In this document: positions 60,952 through 64,000 of the stretch, piece by piece
Numbering within the stretch: the first letter of the stretch is position 1
Layout of the letters: the number at the start of each line of letters is the position of its first letter
Assembly (NCBI GenBank): GCA_964413265.1
Contig: CAYPRX010000073.1
Coordinates: forward strand, 62,001 to 126,000
Origin: CAVYGN01 sp964413265
Lineage (GTDB): Bacteria; Spirochaetota; Brevinematia; Brevinematales; JAOACQ01
Length of the DNA stretch: 64,000 bases
Direction of reading: 5' to 3'
Notes under the pieces: model-generated
The model's database searches: none
What the model was told of the DNA's origin: nothing
What the model saw: only the letters and a program-made list of their open reading frames with translations
Program-made: the position numbers and the translations under genes

Positions 60952-61437
60952 TTAATCATTTTCATCGCTTATGATAGCGTTGATCAGATTGACATTGTCC
61001 TGATTGATTTTTCTGAATTTTAGTGCAAGAGATTTAGCTATTTCCTTTATTATGTAATAACCGATTTCCGGTTTTTCCGTACACAGATTTTCAAAATCAT
61101 CTTTTTTTATTATATAACATTCAGTATCGGTCAGAGCAACGACGGTTGCTGAACGTAAATCATTATCCATCAGTGCAATTTCCCCAAAAAATACATTCAT
61201 GTTATCATATAGAATGTCTACAACAAAGCTGTCCTTATAAAGTGTTTTTTTTTCAATTTTTACACTTCCCTTGTTAAGAATATACATCTTGTCGCCAACT
61301 TCACCTTCTATGATTATACTCTCCCCTGTTTTATAATTCTCAGTTTTTATTATACTGCTTATCTTTTCCAGGATGAGGCTATTGTCTTTAATATCCGAAA
61401 AGATCGAAATTGTTTTTAATCTTTCAATAATGTTCAT
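60952..61437 (-). CDS. Free-standing cyclic-nucleotide-binding domain protein
   Basis: A 161-residue protein consisting of one cNMP-binding beta roll and flanking helices, with no DNA-binding domain. Seen: GESIIIEGEVGDKMYILNKGSV near residue 37, and the phosphate-binding cassette FFGEIALMDNDLRSATVVALTD near 84, where the cAMP-contacting Arg-x-x-x-A pattern (RSATV) is present. Its ATG overlaps the stop of the K+ channel gene as ATGA, so it is very likely the detached ligand-sensing domain of that channel. Confidence 0.88.
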   Translation of the reverse strand: MNIIERLKTISIFSDIKDNSLILEKISSIIKTENYKTGESIIIEGEVGDKMYILNKGSVKIEKKTLYKDSFVVDILYDNMNVFFGEIALMDNDLRSATVVALTDTECYIIKKDDFENLCTEKPEIGYYIIKEIAKSLALKFRKINQDNVNLINAIISDEND

Positions 61438-62672
61438 AACTTCTTCTCTCGTTCGATTAAAACAGCCAGAGAATTGTATGGAACCGCATAATTATCTGCA
61501 GGATTTATATTTGGAAGATAATTTTCCATTTTTTTCGCCGAATTTAAATTGCTTATTAGTTTAGAAATATCTGCAGTTTTCTGCGCCTCTCTTATAGCCT
61601 CTTTTTTCCTCTCTATGTAGCTGCCAACATTTTCAAGTAGGCCGATAAGCAGGGCTTTTGTTTTTTCTTTATAATAATTCCTCAGCTCTGCGAAGTTCTG
61701 TCCAATGTATGAAGAGGGGATTTTAGCAGTCGTTATGAAACCGGGCAACTGCGCATTAAGAAGATTATTGATAATTTTCGTAATACCTACCTGGGTCAGG
61801 GAATTAGCGATTAGCACCTTATTGTATTCATTTGTATAAATAATCTCCTCGACATGAGCCGATTTAAGATATTTCTCAAATTTTTTATCCATAATTTCAG
61901 CACTTACCTTGATGCTATTCGAAATAGAATTGATTGCCATCGCTGCCATGACTGTCTTTGAATCAGCTTCACTTGGTGTTGATGATGAACTTTCGTCTGA
62001 GAGTATAACTACCCTGCTTGCTCTCTGGACATTAGCTTTTTTAAGAAGAGCTTCGTTGTAATAATCACCCCTCAGGATTGTTATCTGCTGATAATCAGGG
62101 TACTGCTGGTAGAATAATTCAATCTCTTCCGGCTCGATGTTCGCAATAATTATGATCTTTTTCAGATCTAAATTAGGATTTTGAAAAACGATTTCAGACA
62201 GGATCTGGTTCATGGCATTTTTCCATCCGCAGATTATATAATGTTCGCTCAGTTCTTTTAGGTTCATAATACCTCTCCTTTCCATGAGTTTTTTTGTTGT
62301 AAGGGCCGATGCTAGATTTGCTGTAAACAGGGATACAGTAGCTATACTGAGATAAAGTACGACTATTACTAGTATTTTTCCGGCCGGTGATACTGGAACG
62401 ATATCGCCGTAACCGGCTGTTGAGATAGTCACTATAGCCCAATAAAGTGCTGTAATTACCTGATTATACACAGACATTTTTTCACCGCTGATGGCGCTCA
62501 CTATCCTGCCGTATTCTAAGGCCATAAAAAGCACTCCTGATATGACCATAAGGCAGAATATCACTAGAAAATATGTGAATACGCGTTCTTTTTTAAAGAG
62601 GTAGTAAAAAATCCTGATCTCGCTCACAAAGCCCGAAAAAAATGCTGAAACTTTTGATATGATTCTATTCAT
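61434..62672 (-). CDS. Two-helix potassium channel with RCK-like cytoplasmic domains
   Basis: A 412-residue inner-membrane channel subunit. Helix 1 (about 32-53), pore loop with selectivity filter TAGYGD (85-90), helix 2 (about 98-120), then a Rossmann-type RCK region (EHYIICGWKNAMNQIL, IIIANIEPEEIEL, TILRGDYYNEALLKKANV, RVVILSDES) and a C-terminal part. The nucleotide-binding GxGxxG of RCK domains is replaced by GWKNAM, so ligand binding may differ. The translationally coupled cyclic-nucleotide domain protein follows. Confidence 0.9.
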   Translation of the reverse strand: MNRIISKVSAFFSGFVSEIRIFYYLFKKERVFTYFLVIFCLMVISGVLFMALEYGRIVSAISGEKMSVYNQVITALYWAIVTISTAGYGDIVPVSPAGKILVIVVLYLSIATVSLFTANLASALTTKKLMERRGIMNLKELSEHYIICGWKNAMNQILSEIVFQNPNLDLKKIIIIANIEPEEIELFYQQYPDYQQITILRGDYYNEALLKKANVQRASRVVILSDESSSSTPSEADSKTVMAAMAINSISNSIKVSAEIMDKKFEKYLKSAHVEEIIYTNEYNKVLIANSLTQVGITKIINNLLNAQLPGFITTAKIPSSYIGQNFAELRNYYKEKTKALLIGLLENVGSYIERKKEAIREAQKTADISKLISNLNSAKKMENYLPNINPADNYAVPYNSLAVLIEREKKL

Positions 62673-62721
62673 AGTATCTTATTATCGGAATAGGGATTAA
62701 GAAAATTGAAAACAAGATCCT

Positions 62722-64000
62722 TTAGCTGCAGCGTGAAAAACCGCAGGATAGGCATGTACTGCAGTCTTCTGTCTTTATATATGATTTTTCACCGCAGTGA
62801 GGGCATATTACAGCGCCCTTTATTTCAACCGGTTTGTCTTCAATATCTGCTTTGATCACATCCTTATCAAAAAGACCCTGTTCAATCGATGCCATGCTGT
62901 GTTTTTCCGCGAAGTCTTTTAATATTCTGCCGACGGCATCAGGAATGCTTTTTATGAGTTTCCCGGAATCCCAAGCCGAAGAATCCCCCGTGATACCTAT
63001 AATGGTCTCAGCTATGTTTTCTACAGGAATCCCGTTCTGGAGCGCAATCGATATTACCCTCCCAAGCGCTTCAGAGAACGCAGAAACATCGGAGCCATGC
63101 TTGGATATATTTATGAATATCTCAACCGGGAAACCGCTTTCATCGAGACCAACCGAAGTATAAAGAGTACCGCTTCCAGTTTTAGTCTTAAAAATATCAC
63201 CTTTAAGGACTTTGGGCCTTTCCCATTTTCTGCACTCTGAATCCTTCAATCTTTTAGCAGAATTTTTAAGTGCTGAAGATGTCATAGGTTGAAAATATTT
63301 TGCCCCATCTCTGTAAATTGTAACCCCCTTTAAACCCGCTTCCCAGGCCTTAAGGTAGATATTCTCGATTTCATCCACAGTTATAGAATTTGGAAGGTTA
63401 ATTGTAGAGGAAATACTGTTTGAAATATATTTCTGTACAGATGCCTGCATCATGATTCTGTCTTCAAATGGAATATCATGACTGACAACAAATACATTCC
63501 GGATATCTTCCGGTATTTCGTTAATGTTTGCACAGCTACCGCCGTTTTCTATAACTTTTTTTATCAGTGTATGGTCTCCTTTCACAGCTTTTTCAAATTC
63601 AGGATCGGAATATTGAAGTGATCCGCCGTCAATCAGATTTTTATTGTATGCTAGTGCAAATTGTGGTTCAAGTGAATAAGTGAAAGCATCAAGGATGAGA
63701 CTTATCGTTCCTGTCGGGGCAAGAGTTGTCCAGTTACTGTTTCGGATGCCGTTTTTATTTATTGTCTTGGCTATCGAGGATTTTTCTCCTTCCGAATCAT
63801 AATACTTTTCAATTACACCGATCAGTGATTTTTTATTTTCATTGAAAATTTCAAAAGAACCCTTTTCTGTAGCCAATTCAATGGATGTTTCAATTGCCGC
63901 CTGGGTCATTGCCCTGGAGATATCAGAGGCCAGTTTATTGCCCTGCTCTGAGTTATATGGAATCCTCAATTTGAAAAGTATCTCGGCCAGGCCAGTATAA
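62722..64000 (-). CDS. nrdJ: Adenosylcobalamin-dependent (class II) ribonucleotide reductase, C-terminal part
   Basis: Reduces ribonucleotides to deoxyribonucleotides using a B12 radical. The frame is open to the right edge (GLAEILFKLRIPYNSEQG precedes the first in-window start-like codon), so the N-terminal half is missing. Seen: NWTTLAPTGTISLILDA, SINLP-type SSTINLPNSITVDEI, AWEAGLKGVTIYRDG, a TSCxxLAD-like C-terminal extension and a terminal cysteine-rich tail (CPHCGEKS ... CSTCLSCGFSRCS) typical of the long NrdJ class. It shares a B12 requirement with the metH product in this window. Confidence 0.93.
   Translation of the reverse strand, partial: YTGLAEILFKLRIPYNSEQGNKLASDISRAMTQAAIETSIELATEKGSFEIFNENKKSLIGVIEKYYDSEGEKSSIAKTINKNGIRNSNWTTLAPTGTISLILDAFTYSLEPQFALAYNKNLIDGGSLQYSDPEFEKAVKGDHTLIKKVIENGGSCANINEIPEDIRNVFVVSHDIPFEDRIMMQASVQKYISNSISSTINLPNSITVDEIENIYLKAWEAGLKGVTIYRDGAKYFQPMTSSALKNSAKRLKDSECRKWERPKVLKGDIFKTKTGSGTLYTSVGLDESGFPVEIFINISKHGSDVSAFSEALGRVISIALQNGIPVENIAETIIGITGDSSAWDSGKLIKSIPDAVGRILKDFAEKHSMASIEQGLFDKDVIKADIEDKPVEIKGAVICPHCGEKSYIKTEDCSTCLSCGFSRCS

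Noticed and set aside
60952..61437. Frameshifted tail of the K+ channel gene
   Set aside because: The small gene has its own ATG and a complete cNMP domain, and the ATGA overlap is a normal coupling arrangement. A genuine split is more likely than an error, though relatives should be checked.
1..64000. CRISPR arrays, insertion sequences, prophage genes, integrases or att sites
   Set aside because: No regularly spaced repeats, transposase or integrase motifs, or long terminal repeats were seen; the gene content is chromosomal throughout.
1..64000. tRNA and rRNA genes
   Set aside because: No cloverleaf with a TTCRANNC arm and no rRNA-like stretch was noticed by eye. A tRNA could be missed without a covariance search, but no gap looks suitable.

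Overview
The window is about 40% G+C, densely packed bacterial DNA that most likely comes from a spirochaete (Spirochaetota) outside the familiar genera. The indicators are two adjacent genes for FlaA-type periplasmic flagellar sheath proteins (56891-58515), a multi-pass membrane protein resembling a family I know from Leptospira (143-1900), a V-type ATPase operon instead of F-type, and adenosylcobalamin-dependent ribonucleotide reductase. This placement is inference; no rRNA or tRNA gene was found. There is no gene-free stretch longer than 300 bases; the longest are 54015-54239, 40058-40280 and 2760-2958, and their contents are described.

Layout. 1-2760: end of an unknown gene, the membrane protein, and a self-contained TetR/zinc-ribbon pair with a consensus promoter embedded in an operator. 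2959-11421: mostly metabolic and housekeeping genes on the plus strand: B12-dependent methionine synthase, a diguanylate cyclase, purF, a Nudix hydrolase, carA, rarA and an MBL hydrolase. 11418-21966: mostly minus strand: a phenylacetate-CoA ligase, a small unknown protein, mazG, two histidine kinases, then an operon of PHP phosphoesterase, CCA-adding-type nucleotidyltransferase and type Ic aspartate aminotransferase; a TtcA-like sulfurtransferase and an unknown helical protein lie on the plus strand.

22087-31944 is one V-ATPase operon in the order K-F-E-X-A-B-D-U-G/H-C-I, where X is a CofE-like (F420-0:glutamate ligase family) protein and U is a degenerate universal-stress-type protein. Next come a GalT-like protein, an AEC carrier, a strongly degenerate iron-alcohol-dehydrogenase homologue that has lost every metal ligand, a GAF-GAF-PP2C phosphatase and a PgeF-type protein.

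37982-47062 is a nitrogen-assimilation block: a GAF-GAF sigma54 activator, glnA with a recognisable sigma54 (-24/-12) promoter and an adenylylation tyrosine, a very long GlnE carrying what looks like an inserted ACT domain, and a stand-alone amidotransferase subunit of glutamate synthase. 47128-52796 is a TetR-controlled HlyD/ABC exporter operon with two ATPases and two permeases.

52789-64000 holds uracil-DNA glycosylase and RdgB (nucleotide/DNA hygiene), a DUF1015-like protein lacking its signature histidines, a lipoprotein, a panD-flaA-flaA operon, a WD40 lipoprotein, a PilZ protein whose two c-di-GMP motifs are separated by a GAF-like insert, a K+ channel translationally coupled to a free cyclic-nucleotide-binding domain, and the C-terminal part of NrdJ. 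The most unusual items are the metal-less Fe-ADH homologue next to the phosphatase, the ACT-containing GlnE, the two extra genes inside the V-ATPase operon, the interrupted PilZ protein and the split channel.
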